Assembly (NCBI RefSeq): GCF_002812045.1
Contig: NZ_NPEG01000001.1
Coordinates: forward strand, 558,001-622,000
Direction: 5' to 3'
Length of the DNA stretch: 64,000 nucleotides
Origin: Leptospira haakeii
Lineage (GTDB): Bacteria; Spirochaetota; Leptospiria; Leptospirales; Leptospiraceae
Both the position numbers and the translations under genes were made by a program. Below the pieces are notes generated by a model. The model worked only from the letters and a program-made list of their open reading frames with translations, was not told the DNA's origin and made no database searches. Of this stretch, positions 8,697 to 17,575 are shown in pieces (within the stretch, counting starts at the first letter, position 1; each line of letters begins with the position of its first letter).

Positions 8697-9446
8697 ATGT
8701 TAGAAGGTAAAACCGCGGTAATCACAGGATCAGCAAGGGGAATCGGTAAAGAGATCGCAAAAATGTTTTTAGAAAGAGGTTCAAAAGTTATCCTTTCTGA
8801 TCTAGAAAATTCCAATTGTAAGGAAACAGCCGAAGAGTTAGCAAAATACAATCCGGAAGGAGTTTTTTGGAAAACTTGCGATGTAACTTTCAAAAATCAG
8901 AATAAGGAATTAGCAGAGTTTGCAATTGAGAAGACTGGAACCTTGGATATTTGGATCAATAATGCTGGAGTAGTCCAAGACGATCTTCTATTAAGAATGT
9001 CCGAGGAAAAATGGGAGAAGGTACACTCTGTAAATTTGAAAGCTGCCTTCTTCGGTATCCAGACCGCCGCAAAGTTCATGCTAAAGAAAAGTTCAGGCAG
9101 AATCGTTAACATTGGATCAGTTTCCGGATTTTATGGCAATGCAGGACAGGCAAACTATTCTTCTGCAAAGGCAGGACTATTTGCTCTTACTAAATCTGCG
9201 GCTAGGGAACTTGCATCCAGAAATATCACAGTGAACTGTGTTGCTTCCGGTTTTATAAATAATCGATTTGCCGAGCATGTTCCGGAAGAAATCAGAAATT
9301 CTATCTTGGATTCTATTCCATTAAAGATTAAAAGAAATCCGGAAGAAGCAGTTGCTTCTGCCGTTACTTTTCTTTCTTCCGAGGAAGCAGATTGGATAAC
9401 AGGAGCAACTCTTAGAGTGGATGGGGGAATGCTGATCGGTTTTTAG
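8697..9446 (+). CDS. Short-chain dehydrogenase/reductase, FabG-like
   Basis: 249 residues, a classical SDR. The nucleotide-binding motif is TGSARGIG near residue 11. NNAG is near residue 87. The active-site Ser is in NIGSVSG and Tyr/Lys are in YSSAK. The C-terminus ends LRVDGGMLIGF. These proteins reduce 3-oxoacyl or other ketones with NAD(P)H in the cytoplasm. A dedicated MarR repressor makes a specialised ketone or xenobiotic reductase more likely than the housekeeping FabG (inference). AGGAG sits 7 bases before ATG. Confidence 0.9.
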   Translation: MLEGKTAVITGSARGIGKEIAKMFLERGSKVILSDLENSNCKETAEELAKYNPEGVFWKTCDVTFKNQNKELAEFAIEKTGTLDIWINNAGVVQDDLLLRMSEEKWEKVHSVNLKAAFFGIQTAAKFMLKKSSGRIVNIGSVSGFYGNAGQANYSSAKAGLFALTKSAARELASRNITVNCVASGFINNRFAEHVPEEIRNSILDSIPLKIKRNPEEAVASAVTFLSSEEADWITGATLRVDGGMLIGF

Positions 9447-9472
9447 ACCGAATACTTAATTATAAGTTTTAC

Positions 9473-9517
9473 GAACAGGTAAGAGAAGAATCCCAAAAAT
9501 TTCTTGCCTGTTCTTTT
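9473..9517 (+). terminator. Rho-independent terminator after the SDR gene
   Basis: GAACAGGTAAG and CTTGCCTGTTC form an 11-bp stem (one G-T wobble), followed by TTTT. It lies 27 bases past the SDR stop and closes the MarR-SDR unit. Confidence 0.8.
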
Positions 9518-9559
9518 GTAAGAAGCACTTAATTCTTAAGATTACCTTCTTCTTATCAT

Positions 9560-10129
9560 ATGAATTCACTTACAAAATATTGTCATTACGTTCTTTCTTT
9601 AGAGAAGGACCAAGATCCTGAAAATAAAATCTATCATGACACTGAGTATGGTTTCACCTTAAAATCGGACGATGAACTATTCGGCAGGCTTATCTTAGAG
9701 ATCAACCAAGCCGGCCTTTCCTGGACCACGATCTTAAGAAAAAAGGAAAACTTCCGCAAAGCTTACAAAGATTTCTCTATCAAAAAGATCTCAAAATTTT
9801 CTGAAAAAGATTTTGATCGGCTTATGAACGATGCTGGGATTATTCGTAACAGACTTAAGATAAATGCTGCCATTCATAATGCGAATGTGATTACCAGTCT
9901 TCAAAAAGAATTCGGAAGTTTCCAAGATTGGCTACATTTTCATCATCCCAAATCATTGGAAGAATGGACCAAACTATTCAAAAAAACTTTTGTATTCGTA
10001 GGCGGAGAGATAGTGAATGAATTTTTGATGAGCACAGGTTATTTAGAAGGTGCTCACGGACCTGGTTGTCCAATTTATAAAAAAGCGTTAAAGTCCAAAC
10101 CTGCTTGGAATTCTAAAAAGAAAAAATAG
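9560..10129 (+). CDS. tag: DNA-3-methyladenine glycosylase I
   Basis: 189 residues, normal for Tag. It removes 3-methyladenine from alkylated DNA as the first step of base-excision repair. Seen: the N-terminal zinc ligand Cys in KYCHYV, YHDTEYG, the substrate-pocket segment INQAGLSWTTILRK, and the C-terminal zinc motif GAHGPGCP. It is helix-rich throughout (HhH-like fold). It stands 14 bases before the SAP-domain gene, probably in one transcript. No alkylation-response regulator is next to it. Confidence 0.93.
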   Translation: MNSLTKYCHYVLSLEKDQDPENKIYHDTEYGFTLKSDDELFGRLILEINQAGLSWTTILRKKENFRKAYKDFSIKKISKFSEKDFDRLMNDAGIIRNRLKINAAIHNANVITSLQKEFGSFQDWLHFHHPKSLEEWTKLFKKTFVFVGGEIVNEFLMSTGYLEGAHGPGCPIYKKALKSKPAWNSKKKK

Positions 10130-10143
10130 AACTTTATATAAAA

Positions 10144-10800
10144 ATGAAATCTCGCCCTTCTTTCGAAAAAATCAAAACTGCATCCGAATTCGAATCTCAT
10201 TATTGGTATAGAGAAGAATTACAAGATATTTGTGTGAACTTAAAGATCTCTTCTAAAGGTGCTAAAGCAGAACTCGAAGAAAGATTAAAATCCTTTATTA
10301 CATTAGGCAGAGAGAAGTTTCTCAAAAAGGAAAACTCCACTAAAGGTCCTGTATCCGTTCCTAGAAAAACTAAAAGTGAAAAAGAGATCACTCTCAAATC
10401 CAAAATTATTCCCGAAGGAATTCGATTTGATTCCAAATTTAGAGAATTTTGTAGAGAGTATTATGATCTCAAAAAATTCAGTTTTACCAAAGCTATGGCG
10501 GAAGCAGTTCGAGATGCGGAGAAAATCGGGAATCTAAAACTCTCCGTCCAAGATCTTTTGAAAGTATATGAAAATCCACCTAAGGAAGAAAGGCCAGACG
10601 ATCGCGTTCTAAGATGGAATCGTTTCGTAAAAGATTTTCATTCTGATCCGAAAACTTCTCCGCTCAAAAATAAACTGAATATAGCTGCATTCCTATGGGG
10701 GAAGGTTCGAGATAGAGCAGGTAGTAAAAAATTCAACCCTTCTCTTTTGAAAGAATTTGCAAAAGACATCCAAAAATTGGAAACAAAGAGCAATAAGTAA
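10144..10800 (+). CDS. SAP-domain protein with DUF6434-like C-terminus
   Basis: 218 residues, lysine-rich, cytoplasmic. The N-terminal ~45 residues form a SAP-like helix-loop-helix (YREELQDICVNLKISSKGAKAELEERLKSFI), a nucleic-acid-binding fold. A flexible basic linker follows, then a conserved helical domain (FREFCREYYDLKKFSFTKAMA and VLRWNRFVKDFHSDP) like that found behind SAP domains in other bacteria; DUF6434 is my best guess. It follows tag after 14 bases, so a DNA-related role is plausible but not shown. Confidence 0.75.
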   Translation: MKSRPSFEKIKTASEFESHYWYREELQDICVNLKISSKGAKAELEERLKSFITLGREKFLKKENSTKGPVSVPRKTKSEKEITLKSKIIPEGIRFDSKFREFCREYYDLKKFSFTKAMAEAVRDAEKIGNLKLSVQDLLKVYENPPKEERPDDRVLRWNRFVKDFHSDPKTSPLKNKLNIAAFLWGKVRDRAGSKKFNPSLLKEFAKDIQKLETKSNK

Positions 10801-10876
10801 TGCTAAATCCGTAATGAAAGGCAGGTTTTTCTGCTGGCAGACTATCCTAACCCATTATAAAATATCTTTCAGACAA

Positions 10877-11473
10877 ATGAAAGTTAAGTTGTTCTCATTC
10901 TCCATTTTACTTTGTTTCGCTATCAGTTTTCCTTTTTTCCTGGGAGCTCAGCCGGAAAGTAAGAAAATATGTTTAAACTGGGAAAAAAATTTTCCCAAAA
11001 TTGATTCCAAACTATATTTAGAAATCAGCGGCTTAGAATTGATCCTTAGTCCTCCTTCAACTGCTATAATGAGAAGCAGAAGGCCAGGAGAATTAGTGCC
11101 GATCATACATGGATCTTACAAAACAGAAGGAAATAAAGAAGTACTTGTCGAATTTCCATATGAACCTTCCGATCCGGACGAATGCTCTTTCAATTGTAAA
11201 GAACAATCACTCAGTCTCCGTTCAAACCGAAACACTGAAGAAGTTTACGATAGTTGTTTTAAATCGTGTAGAGACAATACAAGTTTCAAATTTGGAAAGG
11301 ATAAATTCAAACTTCATTTGAAATTCAAAATTTACAGGGACGAATCAGACACCTTAAGAATAGATTCCGTTTCTTATAAAGATTTGAGTCCGATCACGGG
11401 AAAATTAGCATATTCTTTCCCTCATTATTTCGCGGGTGATCTGGTTGAATGCGCTAACTCTATTTGGGATTAG
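10877..11473 (+). CDS. Secreted cysteine-containing protein, unknown
   Basis: 198 residues from ATG at 10877, chosen because it begins a signal peptide (MKVKLFSFSILLCFAISFPFFLGAQ); longer readings start inside the previous gene. The mature domain has Cys clusters CSFNCK and SCFKSC plus single Cys near the start and end, suggesting disulfides in the periplasm. No known family is recognised. It is 76 bases after the SAP gene and converges with tetR. Confidence 0.68.
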   Translation: MKVKLFSFSILLCFAISFPFFLGAQPESKKICLNWEKNFPKIDSKLYLEISGLELILSPPSTAIMRSRRPGELVPIIHGSYKTEGNKEVLVEFPYEPSDPDECSFNCKEQSLSLRSNRNTEEVYDSCFKSCRDNTSFKFGKDKFKLHLKFKIYRDESDTLRIDSVSYKDLSPITGKLAYSFPHYFAGDLVECANSIWD

Positions 11474-11489
11474 TATATTCTAAAAAAAA

Positions 11490-12086
11490 TTATTTATCTA
11501 AAGACAAAAGTGCTTTTTCCAATCGATGTATATGTTTGAAATCTCCGGACATCCCATATAACTGTAAAGCACCTTGGTAATAAAAAAGAATACTTTCCGA
11601 GATTTCTTTTAGCTCAGATTCGGTTTTAGTCTTTTTAGAACTCCAAGTAATATCATTTAAACAAATTTCGAAATCTTGGACCCAACGGTTTAATGCAACT
11701 TTTACAAAATCCGATATCTCGGGTTCATCATGAGTTTGGTTGGACAAATTCGCGTAAGGACAACCATAAATATAAGTATTTTTCAGTCCCCTTCTCAACA
11801 TCCTCATCCAAGATTTAATGAAGTCGGAATATTTTTTTTCCTTTTTAGCAATCCTTTTAACAAAACCTAATATTGCTTCTTCTTGTTCCAAAAGATAAGC
11901 CTTACCCAGATCCTTTTTTGAAGGAAAATGGATATACAAGCTCTTCTTAAAGGCTCCCGCTTCTTCCAAAATTTCATTTATTCCTGTATTGGGATAACCC
12001 TTGGAATAGAACAATTTGAAAGCTGCCTTTAAGATCCTGTCCTTTGCAGCGTCTTCCGCCCGAATTAAGTCCTTTTGGATTCTCAT
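11490..12086 (-). CDS. TetR-family repressor
   Basis: 198 residues. The N-terminal HTH covers about residues 16-60: RILKAAFKLFYSKGYPNTGINEILEEAGAFKKSLYIHFPSK, the TetR signature ending in Y-x-HF-x-SK. The C-terminal helical ligand domain is about 130 residues with a TetR_C-like region (YGCPYANLSNQ), common in regulators of fatty-acid or xenobiotic genes. It is divergent from a thioesterase gene, and the 99-bp gap holds a near-ideal palindrome overlapping its own promoter, so autorepression and control of the thioesterase are likely. No clear Shine-Dalgarno is seen. Confidence 0.92.
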   Translation of the reverse strand: MRIQKDLIRAEDAAKDRILKAAFKLFYSKGYPNTGINEILEEAGAFKKSLYIHFPSKKDLGKAYLLEQEEAILGFVKRIAKKEKKYSDFIKSWMRMLRRGLKNTYIYGCPYANLSNQTHDEPEISDFVKVALNRWVQDFEICLNDITWSSKKTKTESELKEISESILFYYQGALQLYGMSGDFKHIHRLEKALLSLDK

Positions 12087-12101
12087 CTTTTTTCAACTTT
12101 G

Positions 12102-12144
12102 ATTATAATTGTGGTAGACTGATCTGTCTACCACAATTTATTCT
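12102..12144. promoter_or_regulatory. TetR operator over divergent promoters
   Basis: Inverted repeat AATTGTGGTAGAC (12107-12119) and GTCTACCACAATT (12126-12138), perfect arms of 13 bp around a 6-bp spacer. On the minus strand TAGACA (12125-12130) and TATAAT (12102-12107) are exactly 17 bp apart, a good sigma-70 promoter for tetR. On the plus strand TAGACT (12115-12120) and TATTCT (12139-12144) could serve the thioesterase at 18 bp. A looser GTAGA...TCTAC pair at 12157-12174 may be a secondary site. Confidence 0.82.
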
Positions 12145-12185
12145 GGACTTTATCAAGTAGAACACTTTGTCTACCGGAGGCTTTT

Positions 12186-13010
12186 ATGAGGCTCATGGAA
12201 AAAACGGATAAGATTATTACATCCTTCGCTGTTCCTGTCCGTAAATCGGATATAGATGTAAACGGACATGTAAACAACGGGACCTACCAAAGTTATTTTG
12301 AAGAAGCAAGGATCAAAACCTTTCAACTTTTAAAAGAAGAAGGGGAAACAATCCTAAGTTCAGACCGCTTAGTAGTCCGCCAATGCGAAATAGAATACAA
12401 AGCAGAGCTAAAATATCCGGAAGATGCTGTCATTACTACGGACATCCTTCACTCCGATCCGGAATCGACTGAGATCATGCAGGAAATTTTTCGTGCCTCC
12501 GATTCTGTATTAGTATGTAAAGCAAGATTTGTATTAAGTCTTTTTGATGATACGGAAGAAGTCTTTTACTCCGAAGATGATTATCCCTATGCATTCTATC
12601 ATCCAATCAGCGTAGGCTGGGCCGAGATGGATCCGGAAGGTAAAGTAAATCTAGAAACAATCCAATACTATTTGGATGATGCGAGGATCCGCTCTTCTTA
12701 CCAGTGTGGACTGGATTTGCATTCATTGCAGGCAAAAGGGATCGGCCCGGTGGTTTACAAGGCTGAGTTGAAATATTTCGGCTCTATGGGTTTTCCGGAT
12801 GATTTTGTGATCGTTACGGTTTATCAAAAAGCGGAGAAGAATAGATTAGCTTTCCGACATGATGTATTCTCTAAAAAGACCAAAAAGTTAATCCTGACTT
12901 CCACAGTGCACGGTTTATTTATGGATCTAAAAAGGAAAAGACCTCATCAGTTCACTGAAGAAGAAATGAAAATGATCTTTAGTGTAAAAAATAAGCCACT
13001 CTTTGATTGA
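12186..13010 (+). CDS. Double hot-dog acyl-CoA thioesterase-like protein
   Basis: 274 residues with two tandem 4HBT hot-dog domains. The first holds the motif DIDVNGHVNNGTY near residue 20. The second has VGWAEMDPEGKVNLETIQYYLDDARI near residue 140, where the canonical H-x-N is changed, so only one site may be catalytic. Such proteins hydrolyse acyl-CoA or acyl-ACP thioesters in the cytoplasm. GGAGG lies shortly before the ATG. It is divergent from tetR with a shared operator, so it is probably induced by the TetR ligand, perhaps an acyl compound (inference). Confidence 0.85.
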   Translation: MRLMEKTDKIITSFAVPVRKSDIDVNGHVNNGTYQSYFEEARIKTFQLLKEEGETILSSDRLVVRQCEIEYKAELKYPEDAVITTDILHSDPESTEIMQEIFRASDSVLVCKARFVLSLFDDTEEVFYSEDDYPYAFYHPISVGWAEMDPEGKVNLETIQYYLDDARIRSSYQCGLDLHSLQAKGIGPVVYKAELKYFGSMGFPDDFVIVTVYQKAEKNRLAFRHDVFSKKTKKLILTSTVHGLFMDLKRKRPHQFTEEEMKMIFSVKNKPLFD

Positions 13011-13055
13011 ATTTATGATTTGAAATTTCACTAACGTAAGGAGAGGGTATTCTCG

Positions 13056-13739
13056 ATGAGATTCGAACATTGGAGCCCTCTCCATTTTATTATACTTTCT
13101 CTTACTGCGCTGCTTGGATTCGGCCTACCTTATTTTGCCAAAAAATTCGCTTCTACCAGAGTCAAAAATACGATCGGATATACTCTTGGAGTAATTCTTC
13201 TTTTAAACTATTTAGTTTATGTAATATACAGAATTGATTCAGGTTATTGGCAAATACGTTATGATCTACCTATGGAGTTTTGTAATTGGTCAGCAATCGT
13301 AACTTCTCTGGCCCTATTTACTCGAAACAGAACTCTTGCCGAACTGTCTTATTTTTGGGTGATTGCAGGTTCTATGCAAGGAGTGATCACTCCTGATCTA
13401 TCTGTTACATTCCCTCATATTTACTTTTTCATATTCTTTATTGCACATTCAGGTCTAGTGATTTCTGCTCTTTACGTTGTATTCGGTCTGGAATTGACTC
13501 CTAGAAAGGGAGCTGTGATCCGATCCGTTCTTTATAGTCAAATTTACGTCGTTGTTGCTTTGGTTATAGATTTTGCTCTAGATGCAAACTACGGATATAT
13601 GAGAGAAAAATCCGCTGCAGGTTCTTTGATGGATTATTTAGGTCCTTGGCCGATTTACATTTTTTGGATGCAAGCGCTCGGAATGATCCTATTTACTATA
13701 TTATATCTTCCATTTTGGAAGAAGAATTTAAATCGCTGA
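13056..13739 (+). CDS. TIGR02206/YwaF-like integral membrane protein
   Basis: 227 residues with about six transmembrane helices. The family's features are visible: N-terminal FEHWSPLHFI, then LPMEFCNWSAIV with a central Cys/Asn, and a PHIYFFIFFIAHSG segment. Function of this family is unknown. GGAG stands 13-16 bases before ATG. Its TGA is immediately followed by the stop of the convergent FecR-like gene, with no intergenic base. Confidence 0.82.
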   Translation: MRFEHWSPLHFIILSLTALLGFGLPYFAKKFASTRVKNTIGYTLGVILLLNYLVYVIYRIDSGYWQIRYDLPMEFCNWSAIVTSLALFTRNRTLAELSYFWVIAGSMQGVITPDLSVTFPHIYFFIFFIAHSGLVISALYVVFGLELTPRKGAVIRSVLYSQIYVVVALVIDFALDANYGYMREKSAAGSLMDYLGPWPIYIFWMQALGMILFTILYLPFWKKNLNR

Positions 13740-15101
13740 TTATTCGGATTCAATTTTTTCTACGGCGTCTACCGGGATAATCAAGTTTCCGTCAGGTCTT
13801 AATACCACATAGAAGCTATCTTGTTGGTAAACAATCCCTCTTTCCGTAGATCCGTCTTTCAGATAAATAATGCGAACTTCTTGAGAGATTGCCTGAGGTG
13901 GAGTCCCTGGAACTTTGCTATTTAAGATATCCGTAATGGATGCCTTGTCCACTTTCTTGACCATCTCCATTAATCGTTCCCTTTCTTTCAGATCTTTTGG
14001 AGGGAAACGGACCATACTCGCAAACTTTCTTTCCAGGTCCGCTTTTTCGTCCGGAAGTATTTTTTTAAGGGAGTTCTTAAGCTCTTTTGGAGAGATCAGG
14101 AATGGATCTTTAGGTAGAGAATCCACATGAGGTTTTAAACTCTTAATCAAAGTCTCGTCCAATTGAGCGCTAGATTGGGATTTTTTACTAGCTTTGATCG
14201 AATCTTCGATCTTTTTAAGACCTTTCATTCTTGCAGGAGACAATCCTTTCCATGCAAGCTGTTGTCCCGATTCTATCGTTAGTTCCTGTTTATCGAATAA
14301 GATAGGGTATTCTTTTGCAAGTAGTGCAATTTCTTCTTTGGTTAACCAACTTGATACCGATTCCAAGAAGATAGTATCTCCAGATTCTAATCTGACTTTT
14401 CCTTCTAATACTTTTACGGAAAGAGAAGAATCTGTACGTCCTTTGTTGACCGAAACCTTAGTACCTTCTAAGATCAATCTGAAATCATTTGATCCAATAG
14501 AGATATTCTCCGCATCTTTAGGGCCTTGGCTATCCAAAAGAATTGTTCCGTATCCAAGCGAAACATGGATCGCATTTTCTTTACGTTCAGCAGTGAAGTC
14601 TGTGTCAGGGAGAGCTCTAACAGCTACACTCTTTTCTCCTTCTAACTGAACATCACATATAGAAGATTTTCCGGAAACGATCCTTTTACCTGCAACATCT
14701 TCTCCCGCTTGGGAAGTTTTACCTTCGATAGAACAATCACCATAAGAATAAGTGAACTTATCTAAAGTGGCTTCTCCTTTTTTAATCGAAGAATTTTGAT
14801 AGAAGTATATTCCAAAGGATACAAATACCAAAGCTGCAGCTGCGAAATAGATCACAGGTTTAGGAAAAGGTAGGATTTTTTTAGAAGAAGCCTGTGGAGA
14901 AAGCTCCCCTAACTCTTGGGATGCACTAGGAGTTCTTAGTTGAGATTGGATTTGAGTGATCTTTCGGTATTCGGCTGCTTTTTCAGAGTCGTTTAATACG
15001 ATCTCTAAAAGTTGTTTCTTCCCGGCGCCATCAAGTTTGCCAGAAAGATATGACTCTAGTAGGTCTTCGAAACTATTTGACTGTTGGATATGTAATGCCA
15101 T
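13740..15101 (-). CDS. FecR-domain membrane protein, probable anti-sigma partner
   Basis: 453 residues from ATG at 15101, one base after the sigma-gene stop (TAAGATG); an upstream TTG reading is less likely. Architecture: a cytoplasmic N-terminal ~75 residues (SFEDLLESYLSGKLDGAGKKQL, zinc-finger-like anti-sigma layout without the Cys/His set), one membrane helix (VIYFAAAALVFVSFGIYFY), a periplasmic FecR domain at about residues 130-250 (VRALPDTDFTAER and GTKVSVNKGRTDSSLSVKVLEGKVRLESG), then a long helical part. It ends in a small beta segment (YLKDGSTERGIVYQ). FecR proteins relay envelope signals to ECF sigma factors. The gene pairing supports this. Confidence 0.83.
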   Translation of the reverse strand: MALHIQQSNSFEDLLESYLSGKLDGAGKKQLLEIVLNDSEKAAEYRKITQIQSQLRTPSASQELGELSPQASSKKILPFPKPVIYFAAAALVFVSFGIYFYQNSSIKKGEATLDKFTYSYGDCSIEGKTSQAGEDVAGKRIVSGKSSICDVQLEGEKSVAVRALPDTDFTAERKENAIHVSLGYGTILLDSQGPKDAENISIGSNDFRLILEGTKVSVNKGRTDSSLSVKVLEGKVRLESGDTIFLESVSSWLTKEEIALLAKEYPILFDKQELTIESGQQLAWKGLSPARMKGLKKIEDSIKASKKSQSSAQLDETLIKSLKPHVDSLPKDPFLISPKELKNSLKKILPDEKADLERKFASMVRFPPKDLKERERLMEMVKKVDKASITDILNSKVPGTPPQAISQEVRIIYLKDGSTERGIVYQQDSFYVVLRPDGNLIIPVDAVEKIESE

Positions 15102-15102
15102 C

Positions 15103-15633
15103 TTATAGTCCGATCCCTTCCGCTTCAAGATGCGTTCTCAATATTCTGAACGCGCTAAGCAAGCGACGACTAACGGTTCTCTCAGATATCCCGAGAGCGT
15201 CCGCAGTCTCTTTGAGAGTTTTCTTTTGGATTTCCTTCAGTAGTATTATACTCTTTTCAGGCTCAGGAAGACGGGAAACCCCATCTTTTAAAGCTAAATT
15301 GAGAGAATTTTTTTCTAGTTCCAGAGGATCTTCGTGATTCCCGCCTGAAAGTTCAGGAAAGTTCTCTACATTAATTGAGACGTTCCCCGTTTCCTTCTTT
15401 GTACGATTGAAATGTTTAAAATAAAGATTTTTAGCGATCGTACAAGACCAAGAGGAGAAACTTCCCCTCTCTGGATCAAAACGATCCATGACTTCAAAGG
15501 CTTTTAAAAATGTCTCTTGGGTCAAATCTTCGGCAATTTCGGGATTTCCTGAGAGTTTGAGCAGGAAATGATACACTGTATTCTTGCAAGATTCGTATAG
15601 ATTGATAAATTCCGGTTGAGAAAGACCTTGCAT
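15103..15633 (-). CDS. ECF RNA polymerase sigma factor
   Basis: 176 residues from ATG at 15633 (MQGLSQPEF), chosen by family length; the frame stays open further upstream. Region 2 is at about residues 10-75 with AEDLTQETFLKAFEVMDRFDPERGSFSSWSCTIAKNLYFKHFNR. Region 4 is at about 115-170 with LKETADALGISERTVSRRLLSAFRILRTHLE. This directs polymerase to envelope or stress promoters. Only one base separates its stop from the FecR-like ATG, so they are co-transcribed. No strong Shine-Dalgarno is seen. Confidence 0.92.
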   Translation of the reverse strand: MQGLSQPEFINLYESCKNTVYHFLLKLSGNPEIAEDLTQETFLKAFEVMDRFDPERGSFSSWSCTIAKNLYFKHFNRTKKETGNVSINVENFPELSGGNHEDPLELEKNSLNLALKDGVSRLPEPEKSIILLKEIQKKTLKETADALGISERTVSRRLLSAFRILRTHLEAEGIGL

Positions 15634-15703
15634 TTTTAGTTCAATTGGACCGAAAAAAAGGATTTCTGCTAATTTTTGGGATATTCCGATTCTGCGGAAG
15701 CAG

Positions 15704-15766
15704 AAAAAATAAGGCCCCCGGAAATCGAGAGCCTTACCTTCTAGATAACGCGGCGGTTTTCCCGCC
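15704..15766 (-). terminator. Hairpins after the lectin gene
   Basis: Reading on the minus strand after the stop at 15776: first GGCGG-CCGCC (15752-15756/15762-15766), then AAGGC-GCCTT (15711-15715/15731-15735) running into TTTTTT at 15704-15709. The second hairpin plus T-run is a plausible rho-independent terminator separating the lectin gene from the sigma operon. Confidence 0.6.
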
Positions 15767-15775
15767 CCGTAAATT

Positions 15776-17575
15776 TTAGCGCAAAAACTGGAACTTTTCG
15801 TTATCAGTCCAAGCACAAGGCCATTGGATCAAGAGACCACCGTCTCCGGTCGCACCGCCTGCAATATCCAAACACTGGCTGCTATGTTTTGCTTGAAGAG
15901 CAAAGAATCCGTCTCCATAGGAGAGTAATTGGAATCTTTCATTGTTTCCTCCGCCGCAAGAATATTGGATTACATTCATTCCTGCTGCAGTAGATCCACC
16001 CTTCACATTCATACATTTGCCACTATGTTTTGCAATAAATCTGAAATATCCATCACCTGTAGACTCTAGTGCCCATTTTTGGTTGTCTTGGCCTACATTC
16101 GTCCATTGCCAGATATTGACATTGTCGCTAGTGCTCACACCGGAAACATCTAGTACCTTTCCACTATGTTTCGCCGAGATCGCTGAATACTCCAAACCTG
16201 TAGGATCGTTCACGAAAGGAATGTTTCCTCCTACAGAAGATTTTCCACAACCGTCAGATCCGCAACCTGCGTTGGAACGCCAGTCCCCTCTTTCCATTGG
16301 GTGACCGATTCCGTCAAAACATCCGCTTCCTTGGCAATTCATCCAGCTAGGAGCGTCTCCACCTCTTCTCAATCGAACTAGATTGTTCCAAGTGTCTTGG
16401 TGATAATCATTGCCACCAGGATTTCTGAAATCTTCGAAATATAAACATCCGCCGGATCCACCGCTATCATGGAATGATCCATGCGCATTTTTTCCAACAT
16501 ATGCAACCGGGTGAGTTCCGTTAGCTACTTCAAAGCTACCAGGTTCTTTGGAATACCATCCAGAGTGTTGAGACCAAGCAACTCGTTTCATTTGTCCGTT
16601 TACTACTAGGACGCTCATTCCTTCCCAGTCAGCAGCGTGGCTTCCAAAGCTTAAGAAACAAGTACTTTGCCAAGCGTAGAAGAACCAGTATCTAATAAGA
16701 ACTGCATTCGTTCCAACAAGGGAAGTTTCATAGAAAATAGGAACTTGGTTATTTGAAATCGTAGAATAATCTTTATTACAAAGATCTTGAGGAGCAACTC
16801 CTGCAGCTCTTTGAGTATAATAAGTTTGAGGATCGCTAGTGAAACATTTTCCAGAATCTCCGGAACCTGTAGTAGTCTCTTGATCGAATCTCAAACGAGG
16901 TGCGAATTGTTGTGCAAGAGCATCTTGATCAACGTTTGGTCCACCGTTATCAGCTTGGCAAAGATATAAGCTCATGTTATCGCAATAGCGACCATTACAG
17001 CTTGCACCAGCGATATACATAGATTCAGGAGCTACGAATTTTCCACCGTCTTCTTCAGAAATACCGGAAGTCCAATAACATCCTGTTCTTACACCATTAT
17101 TGTTCAATTGAGAACATTTTAAGGAAACGTTATCACAATAACTTCCTGAACATTTAATACCAGTTACGAATGCATTATTATCGCAAACACGGTAGTTGGT
17201 ACCTTCTTCAGAAAACCAATCTGTCCACCAGCTATTGGTTTGAGTGTATCCGGATTCGCTTGCGAGAAGGTTTACATCATCGCAATAACGACCGCTACAT
17301 TTCAAACCGCGAGTTAAGAAAGTAGGTCCTGTTTCAATTGGGTTTGCACCATCAGTGGTCCAATTCAACCAATGTGGTGGAAAAATCTCGTTATGAAAAT
17401 AAGTGCTGGCTGCAAATAACTTAGATCCATTTCCGCTTTTAGAAGGAAGAAGGCTAGATAGCACTCCTAACTCTGCTCCGTTCGACGAAGACTTATCGTT
17501 ACAAGCCATGAATGACCCGCCGAGAAGTCCTATGATAACCAGAGTATATACACCCCGGATGATGATTCTCTTCAT
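15776..17575 (-). CDS. Vps62-like lipoprotein with C-terminal ricin-B lectin domain
   Basis: 599 residues from ATG with AGAGGG upstream. A signal peptide with lipobox GSFMAC is followed by a Ser/Gly linker. Residues ~60-210 hold three copies of a C-x-G-x-YCDN-x-x-L motif (CSGRYCDD, CSGSYCDN, CNGRYCDN), each with nearby Trp and Cys. Residues ~220-430 form a Vps62/DUF946-like domain (APRLRFDQE, IRYWFFYAWQ, HAADWEGM, VAYVGKNAHGSFH). The last ~135 residues are a ricin-B beta-trefoil with three QxW-type units (NQKW, NERF, NEKF). Ricin domains bind sugars, so this is probably a surface or secreted glycan-binding protein. Single-gene unit. Confidence 0.85.
   Translation of the reverse strand: MKRIIIRGVYTLVIIGLLGGSFMACNDKSSSNGAELGVLSSLLPSKSGNGSKLFAASTYFHNEIFPPHWLNWTTDGANPIETGPTFLTRGLKCSGRYCDDVNLLASESGYTQTNSWWTDWFSEEGTNYRVCDNNAFVTGIKCSGSYCDNVSLKCSQLNNNGVRTGCYWTSGISEEDGGKFVAPESMYIAGASCNGRYCDNMSLYLCQADNGGPNVDQDALAQQFAPRLRFDQETTTGSGDSGKCFTSDPQTYYTQRAAGVAPQDLCNKDYSTISNNQVPIFYETSLVGTNAVLIRYWFFYAWQSTCFLSFGSHAADWEGMSVLVVNGQMKRVAWSQHSGWYSKEPGSFEVANGTHPVAYVGKNAHGSFHDSGGSGGCLYFEDFRNPGGNDYHQDTWNNLVRLRRGGDAPSWMNCQGSGCFDGIGHPMERGDWRSNAGCGSDGCGKSSVGGNIPFVNDPTGLEYSAISAKHSGKVLDVSGVSTSDNVNIWQWTNVGQDNQKWALESTGDGYFRFIAKHSGKCMNVKGGSTAAGMNVIQYSCGGGNNERFQLLSYGDGFFALQAKHSSQCLDIAGGATGDGGLLIQWPCAWTDNEKFQFLR

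Noticed and set aside
10757..10876. Extended N-terminus of the secreted protein ending at 11473
   Set aside because: The extension overlaps the SAP-domain gene and would bury the signal peptide.
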